Shown here piece by piece: positions 33,650 to 41,348 of a DNA stretch of 64,000 bases. How positions within the stretch are numbered: position 1 is the first letter of the stretch; each line of letters starts with the position of its first letter. This stretch comes from UBA11475 sp045655805 (lineage in GTDB: Bacteria; Bacillota; Clostridia; Christensenellales; Borkfalkiaceae): positions 62,001-126,000 of the forward strand of contig JAZOPZ010000013.1 in assembly GCA_045655805.1 (NCBI GenBank), read 5' to 3'. Made by a program: the position numbers and the translations under genes. The notes beneath the pieces are model-generated. The model saw only the letters and a program-made list of their open reading frames with translations, made no database searches and was not told the DNA's origin.

Positions 33650-35833
33650 ATGAAGAAAATTACTTTAGGTATCGCTGGGATGAGTTGTTCGGCTTGTTCT
33701 AACGGGCTTGAAAAATTCTTAAATAAACAAAACGGCATTGTAAATGCGTCGGTCAATTTGGTTATGGCAAGCGCCGTTATCGAGTACGACGAAACTTTGC
33801 TTGACTTAAAACAAATTGAAGTTTTTATTAAGCGTGCAGGCTTTAAAAGTACGGGGATTTTTGACATAAACAAGGTGGAAGAAAAAGGAAGAAGTTTGAC
33901 CACTTTAATAATTTTCGGCGTGCTAACTATTTTGCTTATGTACGCGTCAATGGGGCATATGATAAGTCTACCTACTTTTGCGTTTATGCACCCTAATAAA
34001 AACGCAATCGGTTACGCGATTGCTTTAATGGTTTTAACAATTCCGTTTTTAATTTACGGCGTTGATATATTCGTCGGTGGGGTAAAGTCGGTTTTAACTC
34101 TTGCTCCTGACATGAACGCTTTAGTAACGCTTGGCGTTGGCGCAAGTTTTATATTTAGCACAATTCAATCGATTTTAATTTTTTTGGGTAATAATTCGCT
34201 TGTGCACGCATTATATTTTGAAAGCGTTGCGTCTGTGATTTTTTTCGTAAAACTCGGCAGAAAGATTGACGAAACTAGTAAGCAAAAAACTCGCCTTGCT
34301 GTAAAAAAATTAGTTCTAATAACCCCAAATAACGCAACTATATTGCGTGACGGCGAACTCGTAACGGTCACCCTTGACGAAATAGTTAAAGGCGATACTG
34401 TCGTTTGTAAATCGGGTGAAAAAATTGCCGTTGACGGTGAAATTATATCGGGTAGCGCTCATTTTGACGAAAGTTTTATCACAGGTGAAAGTAAGCCGTC
34501 TTTAAAAGGCGTCGGCTCAAAAGTAGTTGCAGGTAGTATAAATTACGACGGTTACATAGAATATACCGCGCAAAGAATAGGTAAAGAAAGTACCGTTTCA
34601 GAAATCGTCAATATGGTGGTTGAAGCGTCTAATACCAAACTACCTATTGCAAAAACGGCTGATAAGATAAGTGGAATTTTCGTACCTTGCGTTGCGGTTT
34701 TAGCAGTTATAACTTTTATTTTTCAGTTAATATTCGGTCAAGGCTTTACAAATTCACTAACGGCGTTCGTGAACGTTTTGGTGGTTGCTTGTCCGTGTGC
34801 TTTGGGGCTTGCAACTCCACTTGCCGTCGTCGTTGGTGAAGGGCTTTGCGCAACTAGTGGAATAGTGGTTAAAAATGGTAAAACCATGGAAGTTGCTGAT
34901 AAAGCGTCAGTAATTATTTTTGATAAAACGGGCACTTTAACGCACGGTAATTTGCGCGTGCATAATAGATACAATTATTCAAATCTAACCGATAACGAAG
35001 TCTATAAAATAACTGCGTCGCTTGAAAAAAAGTCTTCTCACCCGATAGCAAGCGCTTTTTCGGTAGATAATCCGTACGAAGTTTCATCATTTGAAAATAT
35101 CCCTGGCTACGGTATTAGTGGTGAAGTAAACGGTAAAAAATATTTCGTAGGGAGCGCAAAACTTTTAGATAAATTCGCCGTCCAAAACTCAAAAAAATCC
35201 GACGAAAACGCACTTTTGGTTGATGGTTGCAGTATTTTATATCTTTCGGACGAAAAAACCGTACTTGCGCTTTACGGCGTAAAAGATACTGTAAAACCCG
35301 ACGCAAAAGATTTAATTACTGATCTAAAAAAACAGGGCGTTAAACCCGTTATGCTTTCGGGGGACAATCCTGCAGTTGCAAAAAGCGTTGCCAAAAGTTT
35401 AGGCATAGACGAATTTTACGGTGGAGTTTTACCGTCTGATAAAGCAAAATTTGTAAAAGACTTGAAAAGAGAAGGTAAAGTTGTTATAATGTGTGGGGAC
35501 GGGGTAAACGATAGCCCTGCGCTCGCATACGCAGATATAGGCATAAGCGTTGGCAACGGTACGGACGTGGCTATGGATAGTTCCGACGTGGTACTTTTGG
35601 GCAACGGACTAGACAAGGTTACGGAGTTTTTAAAAATTGCTAAAAAAACGCTTAAATGTATAAGGCAAAACTTGTTTTGGGCTTTCTTTTATAACGCGTT
35701 GATGTTACCAATAGCAACGGGCGCATTTGCGTTCGTCGGCATAGTTATAAATCCTATGCTTGCAAGTATAGCAATGGTATTTAGCAGTCTTACCGTAATT
35801 TTAAATACTTTAAGGCTTAAATTTATAAAATAA
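33650..35833 (+). CDS. copA: Copper-exporting P1B-type ATPase
   Basis: A 727-residue heavy-metal ATPase. It has one N-terminal HMA domain with GMSCSAC near residue 10, about eight TM segments, the TGES-type actuator loop (ITGESKPS), the CPC metal-binding motif in VACPCALGLATPLA, the DKTGTLT phosphorylation site, SSHPIA, and GDGVNDSPAL. CPC plus HMA indicates Cu(I) export from the cytoplasm. ATG at 33650; a TTG further upstream is part of the -35 box. It is followed after 12 bp by the copper chaperone gene. Confidence 0.92.
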   Translation: MKKITLGIAGMSCSACSNGLEKFLNKQNGIVNASVNLVMASAVIEYDETLLDLKQIEVFIKRAGFKSTGIFDINKVEEKGRSLTTLIIFGVLTILLMYASMGHMISLPTFAFMHPNKNAIGYAIALMVLTIPFLIYGVDIFVGGVKSVLTLAPDMNALVTLGVGASFIFSTIQSILIFLGNNSLVHALYFESVASVIFFVKLGRKIDETSKQKTRLAVKKLVLITPNNATILRDGELVTVTLDEIVKGDTVVCKSGEKIAVDGEIISGSAHFDESFITGESKPSLKGVGSKVVAGSINYDGYIEYTAQRIGKESTVSEIVNMVVEASNTKLPIAKTADKISGIFVPCVAVLAVITFIFQLIFGQGFTNSLTAFVNVLVVACPCALGLATPLAVVVGEGLCATSGIVVKNGKTMEVADKASVIIFDKTGTLTHGNLRVHNRYNYSNLTDNEVYKITASLEKKSSHPIASAFSVDNPYEVSSFENIPGYGISGEVNGKKYFVGSAKLLDKFAVQNSKKSDENALLVDGCSILYLSDEKTVLALYGVKDTVKPDAKDLITDLKKQGVKPVMLSGDNPAVAKSVAKSLGIDEFYGGVLPSDKAKFVKDLKREGKVVIMCGDGVNDSPALAYADIGISVGNGTDVAMDSSDVVLLGNGLDKVTEFLKIAKKTLKCIRQNLFWAFFYNALMLPIATGAFAFVGIVINPMLASIAMVFSSLTVILNTLRLKFIK

Positions 35834-35845
35834 TCGGAGGGAATT

Positions 35846-36064
35846 ATGTTATTTTCAAAAAAGTTCGTAACGGAAATTAAGGTTGAAGGTATGTCTTGTA
35901 AACATTGTAAAGCCAAGGTCGTTGAGGCAATCGAGGCAATCGAAGGGGTTAAAAAGGTTAAGGCTGATTTAGAAACTGGCAAGGTGGTTATAACTTCTAG
36001 CCAAAACGTTGATCTTGGCGTAATTATTATGATGGTTGGCGAAGCAGGCTTTAACGTAGTATAA
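35846..36064 (+). CDS. copZ: Copper chaperone, HMA domain
   Basis: A 72-residue single HMA domain with the copper-binding GMSCKHC at residues 13-19 and the usual beta-alpha-beta ferredoxin-like pattern. It would deliver Cu(I) to the CopA N-terminal domain. RBS CGGAGGG. The copA-copZ pair forms an operon. The multi-hairpin repeat copy B begins right after it. Confidence 0.88.
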   Translation: MLFSKKFVTEIKVEGMSCKHCKAKVVEAIEAIEGVKKVKADLETGKVVITSSQNVDLGVIIMMVGEAGFNVV

Positions 36065-36074
36065 TTAAAAACGC

Positions 36075-36400
36075 GGACTAGTCGCTCTTCCCATAGGGAA
36101 TATGCGACAACTAAATAAATCCTTGCGGATTTGTGATATTTGCTAACGCAAGTGATATTGCTACGCAGTTATATTTGCCTAACGGCAAGTTAAGGATTTA
36201 TTTAATATAACTTTGGCGAGAGCCAAAATACCACGCCAACGGCATATCACTTTTAGACACAAGGCTAAAAATATAACTTATAATAATTTATCTTTTGTGG
36301 ATAAGAAAAGCACACTACATTTCACTTTTAGTGAAGTATAGTGTGCTACACTTTTATTCCGAACTAAAAATCCCTTATAGGGAACGTCCTAAAGGTAGTC
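36075..36400. repeat. Multi-hairpin interspersed repeat, copy B
   Basis: About 325 bp with the hairpin order of copy A (8942-9290): GTCGC...GCGAC; AAATAAATCC paired at distance with GGATTTATTT; TTGCtaacGCAA; TTGCCtaacGGCAA; TTGGCgagaGCCAA; and a long hairpin with AGCACACTA/TAGTGTGCT ends. Many stem positions differ from copy A on both sides, preserving pairing. Like copy A it stands between convergent genes, at the 3' end of minus-strand genes led by the structured RNA. From 36401 to 36488 only two small hairpins are seen (CCCCTTgatAAGGGG and TGTCCgtaGGACA). Confidence 0.8.
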
Positions 36401-36488
36401 TTATTTGTTGGCGCGCTAGTTGAGAGTTTCAGCCCCTTGATAAGGGGAAATGTCCGTAGGACAAAAGTACAATTCGCTTAATGTATAT

Positions 36489-37067
36489 TTATATCACAGT
36501 TGTTCCCCAGTTGTAAAATTCATAAGAAACAAAAAGAGTTTCAGTATAGGTTGAAAATTCGTTTTTATGAGAATATGTCACTGATGATAGTTTATCGTTT
36601 TGGATAGTAACTTTTATATTAGAATATGTTATTTTTGAATATGGTGTATTTTCGCTAAAATCACTTGAACTTGTCCATATTCCATCTGCATCATCATCGG
36701 TAATGCCTAATTTAAAACAATTAAATGCGTCAATTAAAGCATCTATTGTGCCATTTACACGAGCAACACTCCATGATAATTCGTCTCCATCATCATAATA
36801 TTTAGAACCATCAAACCACGTAGCTGATTCTTCTTCTGTTCCAGGATTATAAATATATTTCCAGCAGTTTCCGTTAATCATTGCTGTTGATTGTATATCT
36901 GGTTCGCTTTCAACATCTTCAAACACGAGGTAGTTATATGTAACGTTGTCAAACTCAAAGTATGTATCTAATGGGCTTGGTTGTATTGATTTTTCGCAAG
37001 CCGTCATAGTAATGATAAATGTTATACACAAACAAAAGTTTGCAATTAAGAATAAAAATTTTTTCAT
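36489..37067 (-). CDS. Putative lipoprotein of unknown function
   Basis: A 192-residue protein with a signal peptide and lipobox (ITMTAC, acylated Cys near residue 24). The mature part is acidic and rich in Ser, Thr and Tyr, so it is probably a beta-structured surface protein. RBS TGGAGA. It is the last of three minus-strand genes behind structured RNA copy 2 and ends beside repeat copy B. This block is more AT-rich than its neighbours, consistent with recent acquisition. Confidence 0.7.
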   Translation of the reverse strand: MKKFLFLIANFCLCITFIITMTACEKSIQPSPLDTYFEFDNVTYNYLVFEDVESEPDIQSTAMINGNCWKYIYNPGTEEESATWFDGSKYYDDGDELSWSVARVNGTIDALIDAFNCFKLGITDDDADGIWTSSSDFSENTPYSKITYSNIKVTIQNDKLSSVTYSHKNEFSTYTETLFVSYEFYNWGTTVI

Positions 37068-37125
37068 GTCAGTTCTCCATTAATTGTTTATAATTTTTTA
37101 TTTAATTTCTAAAAGGATTTTATTT

Positions 37126-37734
37126 TTAAACTCTTTTTTCATACGAACCGTATTTTCGTTTTATTGTTCCACATATTTTACATTTATATTTAATCGTGCT
37201 TTCTCCTTTTTCATATATATAGGCTGTATTTCCATAATTATAAAATTCAACTCTCGTGCCTAGACGCGTGGTTTGAATATCTTCAATACCAATACTGTTT
37301 AGTAATCCACAAGTACGACATATTTGATATTCGCCTTTAATAATCATAGAGCACACAAAAGGTAAAGTAAATTCTATAATTAAAATCAAAGGAATTATAT
37401 CGAAATACTTTACAACATTATTAAAATACAAAATAACAATTATAATGCTTATAATTATTAAAAATTGCAATAAGTTTAACGTTCTATAAAATCCCCTTCC
37501 GCGATAAATTTTTAATGTGTATGTCGACGTAACGATAAAAAACAAAATCAAAAGCACTACACCTGCAGTGCCCAAACATCCCAATAATGCTCCCCAATCG
37601 CTTTGTCTTATCAATAAGTTTGCGACAATTTCCACGCAAACGATCCCTACAATCGAAAAAATTATAAAAAGTATTAAAAGTTTCGTTGGAAATGGATGAC
37701 TTTTATATTCTTCTTTTGTAATTTTTAATTCCAT
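37126..37734 (-). CDS. Unknown membrane protein with C-terminal zinc ribbon
   Basis: A 202-residue protein: hydrophobic segments near residues 18-40, 48-70, 83-103 and 108-130, then a soluble tail with CRTCG and CKICG pairs that would bind zinc. No family recognised. RBS AAAGGAG. It lies between the zinc-ribbon protein and the lipoprotein in the second accessory block. Confidence 0.68.
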   Translation of the reverse strand: MELKITKEEYKSHPFPTKLLILFIIFSIVGIVCVEIVANLLIRQSDWGALLGCLGTAGVVLLILFFIVTSTYTLKIYRGRGFYRTLNLLQFLIIISIIIVILYFNNVVKYFDIIPLILIIEFTLPFVCSMIIKGEYQICRTCGLLNSIGIEDIQTTRLGTRVEFYNYGNTAYIYEKGESTIKYKCKICGTIKRKYGSYEKRV

Positions 37735-37773
37735 TTTTTGTCTCCTTTTGTTTGTTGTTGATTTATGAAATTT

Positions 37774-38883
37774 TTAATTACTGCTTAATTTGTTCTTTAT
37801 TATTTGAGACAATATTCCTATTATCATTAATATTGCTATTATAATAACCGTTTTCAAAACAATATCGTTTAAAAAACTAGCATAAACGATATAAACCGTC
37901 ATAATTATCGCCGTTTTCATTAATTTAAAATTGTTATCGTGCGCATTCTCTTGAATTGTACCTTTTTTTAATAATTTAATTAAAGAAATTACTTTTTTAA
38001 CAAGTGAAATAATTAGTTTTACCAATTCAACAATGATTAAAAAGTTAAATATATAATAGAAACTATTAGCTAACACATTTAGCGTTAAACGAAACTTTCC
38101 TAAAAATATTGCTTTTAATGTTGGCCAAATTATTCTTTCAAAATTTGAGTATTGAACACTTTTATAAACGCTTTCCCCATCAATTATTTGAGATGAAGTA
38201 AAAGAATAAAATGGAGAAAAAATAAATAATACGCAACCAATAATGCCCACAACTATCGCTATAATACCTATGACCATATTTGTGAATTGTTTTTTATTAG
38301 TTTTATCTATTATTGTATTGTCGCTGTTATCTTTTATTTTATTTTTTGGGGGTTTTATATCATTTTTTTTATCAATAGAAATATCAGAATAAATGTTATT
38401 AAATTTATTCTCAAATTCTGCTATGTCCATATTTGCTATTTGTTTACCAAAAGTGTTTTCTGGCGTCTTTACATATCCTAATTTAAGATTAAATTTTGAA
38501 AAATAATTTATAAATTTTTTTGCATCATTTTCATTAATTTTTGAAAAAAGCGTTACAGGAAGATTATTGACGATTTTTTTTGATTCAGAGTACCCTTTAT
38601 TGCTCATCATATTAATAAAAACTTTTGCAAACATCTTAAATGAGCCTACACCATAAAGAATTATATCATAATATTTTTCTTCTATTTTTTCTAATTCTTG
38701 TACAACACAATCATTATTATAGCTACTAATATTGCTACTATCAGTTTGCTCTGTTACTTCAATTTCAGTATCTATAATACTTTCTTTCTCTTTCATTTCT
38801 CTTATTATGTTTACCTTTTTACCACAATAAGGACAGAATTTTGAATCCTGATTTAATTGTTTTCCACAAAACTCGCAAAACAT
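37774..38883 (-). CDS. Zinc-ribbon membrane protein of unknown function
   Basis: A 369-residue protein starting MFCEFCGKQL...CPYCGKKV (a double CxxC zinc ribbon). A soluble middle of about 180 residues contains a stretch reminiscent of ribosomal L7/L12-like domains (VNNLPVTLFSKINENDAKKF). At least four hydrophobic segments lie in the C-terminal half. ATG at 38883 has GGAGG in front. An in-frame ATG at 38919 falls inside the RNA terminator and is rejected. It is the first gene behind structured RNA copy 2. Confidence 0.7.
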   Translation of the reverse strand: MFCEFCGKQLNQDSKFCPYCGKKVNIIREMKEKESIIDTEIEVTEQTDSSNISSYNNDCVVQELEKIEEKYYDIILYGVGSFKMFAKVFINMMSNKGYSESKKIVNNLPVTLFSKINENDAKKFINYFSKFNLKLGYVKTPENTFGKQIANMDIAEFENKFNNIYSDISIDKKNDIKPPKNKIKDNSDNTIIDKTNKKQFTNMVIGIIAIVVGIIGCVLFIFSPFYSFTSSQIIDGESVYKSVQYSNFERIIWPTLKAIFLGKFRLTLNVLANSFYYIFNFLIIVELVKLIISLVKKVISLIKLLKKGTIQENAHDNNFKLMKTAIIMTVYIVYASFLNDIVLKTVIIIAILMIIGILSQIIKNKLSSN

Positions 38884-38900
38884 TTTAATTTTCCTCCATA

Positions 38901-39111
38901 AAATAAAAAAGTGCGCCAACCGAAGTCAGCGCACAAAAACGCAGACTCCAATTGTCGCCAAACAATCTATCGTAGTATAGGTGAAACCTTACCATCAAGA
39001 AGGAGCCGCATTTTTACAAATTTGGTTTTCTTAATGGTATTGTCAAAAAAAGGTATAATATTCCTTTAAACGAAAAAACACCTATGGCTACGAATATTCA
39101 GATTGTTTGGC
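38901..39111 (-). ncRNA. Structured RNA / candidate attenuator leader, copy 2
   Basis: About 211 nt on the minus strand from near 39111 to a terminator hairpin at 38911-38934 with a T-run. P1 pairs 39100-39111 with 38957-38968 (12 bp); an inner stem pairs ATAGGTG with CACCTAT; the next pairs ACCATTAAG with CTTGATGGT; and 39002-39015 pairs with 38935-38949, outside P1, as a pseudoknot with one bulge. P1 differs from copy 1 at its inner end on both strands, with pairing kept. The segment GGCGACWAUUGRAGUCUGYG is shared by both copies. The downstream genes differ from those behind copy 1. Confidence 0.82.
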
Positions 39112-39117
39112 ATAATT

Positions 39118-39146
39118 AGTATATCACATATAAAAAGTTTTATCAA
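39118..39146 (-). promoter_or_regulatory. Promoter of structured RNA copy 2
   Basis: Minus strand TTGATA (39146-39141), 17 bp, TATACT (39123-39118). The start falls at the 5' strand of P1, as in copy 1. Confidence 0.78.
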
Positions 39147-39149
39147 GCA

Positions 39150-39373
39150 TTTTTGTGTGGGCAAAAGAAAACTCGACTTATGAAAAGTCGAGTTTCTGAA
39201 CTATTTAATTTAAATCCCTAAGAGCAACGCCCTTATCCGCGTTTTTTTATTTTGAAGTATAAAAAGGCGTAAGTGGTCAATAATTAAGTCGTATGGTAAC
39301 TTAAAATTAAGTAGGCTACATATAATAAATAAAAAGTCGATAGCCGACGATAAAGTTACCAAAGAGGCAAATT
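39150..39373. other. Intergenic region before mazF
   Basis: No antitoxin or other gene is seen. It holds a hairpin ACTCGACTT-atga-AAGTCGAGT (39173-39194), a short sequence AAATCCCTAAGAG also found at the end of repeat copy A, and the inverted repeat TGGTAACTT (39294-39302) / AAGTTACCA (39353-39361) around a TATAAT at 39320. Confidence 0.6.
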
Positions 39374-39730
39374 ATGATTAAACGAGGCGAACTTTATTAT
39401 GCAGATTTAAGTCCCGTCGTCGGTAGTGAACAAGGTGGAGTACGGCCCGTGTTGGTCGTTCAAAACGATATCGGCAATAAATACAGCCCAACAATAATAG
39501 CCGCGGCAATAACTAGTAAAATGACCAAGGCAAAACTGCCAACTCATATTGAACTTGGCGCGCTTGAATACGGACTTTTAAAAGATAGCGTCGTGTTGCT
39601 TGAACAAATTCGTACTATCGATAAAAGGCGATTAAAAGAGCGTATCGGTGAGGTTGAAAAACCTACTATGGATAGAGTAGACGTAGCCCTTGCTATAAGT
39701 TTGGGCGTACCCTTAAAAACGGGGCTTTGA
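39374..39730 (+). CDS. ndoA: MazF/EndoA-type endoribonuclease toxin, no antitoxin adjacent
   Basis: A 118-residue PemK/MazF protein. Family motifs: RGELYYADLSPVVGSEQGGVRPV at the start (catalytic arginine in the RPVLVV region) and LLEQIRTIDKRRL, as in the Bacillus EndoA. It cuts single-stranded mRNA at short motifs and stops translation. Usually a MazE antitoxin gene is directly upstream, but the 228 bp in front hold none. In many Clostridia this gene is alone or behind alr. RBS GAGG. An inverted repeat surrounds its probable -10 box. Confidence 0.92.
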   Translation: MIKRGELYYADLSPVVGSEQGGVRPVLVVQNDIGNKYSPTIIAAAITSKMTKAKLPTHIELGALEYGLLKDSVVLLEQIRTIDKRRLKERIGEVEKPTMDRVDVALAISLGVPLKTGL

Positions 39731-39742
39731 TATAAAGAATTT

Positions 39743-39771
39743 CAGCAGGACGAAAGTCTTGCTGTTTTTTG
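39743..39771 (+). terminator. Terminator of mazF
   Basis: CAGCAGGAC-gaaa-GTCTTGCTG followed by T6. Confidence 0.88.
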
Positions 39772-39777
39772 TTTGCC

Positions 39778-39806
39778 TTGACAAAATTAAAAAACTATAA
39801 TATAAT
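39778..39806 (+). promoter_or_regulatory. Promoter of the AraC regulator at 39854
   Basis: TTGACA (39778-39783), 17 bp, TATAAT (39801-39806). Confidence 0.8.
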
Positions 39807-39853
39807 TAGTACATTACAGGAAAAATATACTCAATATTAATTAGGCTAAAGAT

Positions 39854-40615
39854 ATGGAAGAAAAAACAAGTTTAACTTATCGTAGCGCGATAAACGGAAA
39901 TAAAAAAATATTAGCAAACGGCGTAATGCTAGTTTATTTTCAACAAGGTCAGGGTGAAGTTTTATTATTCGGTAAAAAATATTCGGCAGGGTACGGCAAT
40001 GCTTTTTTATTACTTGACGGCGAGTTTATGGAAATAACTTCACGCTCGGCGGTAATTAACGTAGCGTCGCTTTTGCAAACGGATTTGTCATCAGACACTT
40101 TAAGGTTGGCGTTGTCTATTTCTAACCGTACCGTTGACCTTTTTGACGACGGGATTTCTCGTTTAACCGATTATTTTTCAGCGTTTAGCGAATTAGGTAA
40201 ATTTGGTAGTGACAAGATAAAAATTGCGGACAAATTATTTTATTGCGCTATATCTGAATTAAAAATAGGTACGGCGCTAGACGGTTTACCTTCGGATAAT
40301 CCTTTGCATAAAGCGATAGGGTATATTACTGATAACGCTTTAACGGTTAAAAAACTTTCAAGTTTAGCGGAAGTTTCCGGTGTAACGGTCAACTATTTAT
40401 GTTCGCTGTTTAAAAATAAAACGGGTATTAGTCCAAATAGGTATATTAAAAGATTAAAAATTAGACAAGCCGAAAAACTTTTGCTTTTTAGCGACTTGCA
40501 GGTTAAAGAAATTTCCGACGATATCGGTTATATGTCTTTTTCACATTTTATGAGTGATTTTAAAGAAGTTTTATCTTCAACGCCTAATTCTTACAAAAAG
40601 CGTTACGAAAATTAA
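39854..40615 (+). CDS. AraC-family regulator
   Basis: A 253-residue protein. The N-terminal part is a cupin-like sensing domain. The C-terminal 100 residues are an AraC double HTH (LSSLAEVSGVTVNYLCSLFK and VKEISDDIGYMSFSHFMSDF, ending in the usual PNSYKKRY). The N-terminal sensor is short and its ligand unknown. A single gene with its own promoter; no target is adjacent apart from the convergent PPTase gene. Confidence 0.85.
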   Translation: MEEKTSLTYRSAINGNKKILANGVMLVYFQQGQGEVLLFGKKYSAGYGNAFLLLDGEFMEITSRSAVINVASLLQTDLSSDTLRLALSISNRTVDLFDDGISRLTDYFSAFSELGKFGSDKIKIADKLFYCAISELKIGTALDGLPSDNPLHKAIGYITDNALTVKKLSSLAEVSGVTVNYLCSLFKNKTGISPNRYIKRLKIRQAEKLLLFSDLQVKEISDDIGYMSFSHFMSDFKEVLSSTPNSYKKRYEN

Positions 40616-40625
40616 TTTAAAAGAT

Positions 40626-40657
40626 AAAGCCCGAACGGGGGAGACCGTTCGGGCTTT
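40626..40657. terminator. Hairpin between convergent genes
   Basis: Perfect 13-bp stem AAAGCCCGAACGG/CCGTTCGGGCTTT. The T-run is weak on the plus strand and better on the minus strand, so it may end the PPTase gene. Confidence 0.7.
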
Positions 40658-40713
40658 ACGCTACTTTCGTAGCAAAGGTAGATAGAAAAATGAAAAACTC
40701 ATCTGTGATTAAA

Positions 40714-41202
40714 TTAATCGCCTATCGAGTAACCGTTTTCTTTAGTGGCAACGGTAATAACCAAATCGTCTTTATAAAAAGTAAAAAGGTTAAAATCAAC
40801 GACTACACCGTTTAAGGTTGGGGTAGAACTTAAATCAATCTTTTTAAGGTCTGCTAAAATCGAACTTGCGTTGTACTTTACTATGCTTTCCGCTTTAGTC
40901 CAAAGTTCGGCGTAATTTTCAGCCGTTTGGGGCATAACGCCGAAAATACTTCTTTGTCTAAATTCACTTTTAACGACTTCGCAATCCACCCCGACTTCGC
41001 CGTCCGAAATGGCTATCACGATATTATCTTTACTGTGTGACAAATTGAATTTTAACGGTGAATTTTCAATATAATACTTGCCGTAAGGTGTTTTTTTAAG
41101 GTCGAATTCAGAATAGTTAAGCGAAAACTCTCTATCTAAAATTTCGAACAATAACTCGTGAGCAATAGCCTTATCACCTTTTTTGATATAAATCTTTAAC
41201 AT
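40714..41202 (-). CDS. 4'-phosphopantetheinyl transferase (Sfp-type)
   Basis: A 162-residue protein with the Sfp signature: FNLSHSKDNIVIAI, GVDCE (metal-binding Asp and Glu) and WTKAESIVKY. It attaches phosphopantetheine from CoA to carrier proteins. It is shorter than Sfp (about 220), and no carrier protein or synthase gene is nearby. It has no Shine-Dalgarno site; the -10 box ends 6 bases before ATG, so the mRNA is probably leaderless. Confidence 0.85.
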   Translation of the reverse strand: MLKIYIKKGDKAIAHELLFEILDREFSLNYSEFDLKKTPYGKYYIENSPLKFNLSHSKDNIVIAISDGEVGVDCEVVKSEFRQRSIFGVMPQTAENYAELWTKAESIVKYNASSILADLKKIDLSSTPTLNGVVVDFNLFTFYKDDLVITVATKENGYSIGD

Positions 41203-41208
41203 ACTTTG

Positions 41209-41236
41209 ATTATAACACCGATTTTTTATTTGTCAA
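41209..41236 (-). promoter_or_regulatory. Promoter of PPTase gene
   Basis: Minus strand TTGACA (41236-41231), 16 bp, TATAAT (41214-41209), six bases before ATG. Confidence 0.75.
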
Positions 41237-41280
41237 TACCCCTTTTAAATAATATTTAGCAATGTTTTTTAGATTTGATA

Positions 41281-41309
41281 TTGACATTTTAAACACATTA
41301 CTATATACT
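41281..41309 (+). promoter_or_regulatory. Promoter of the GH36 gene
   Basis: TTGACA (41281-41286), 17 bp, TATACT (41304-41309). Confidence 0.75.
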
Positions 41310-41348
41310 AAATTTATATATCATAAGGCGATTACCTATGGAGAAATT

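Noticed and set aside
39173..39194. Hairpin before mazF as a type III or antisense antitoxin
   Set aside because: A single hairpin with no promoter or repeats gives no support.
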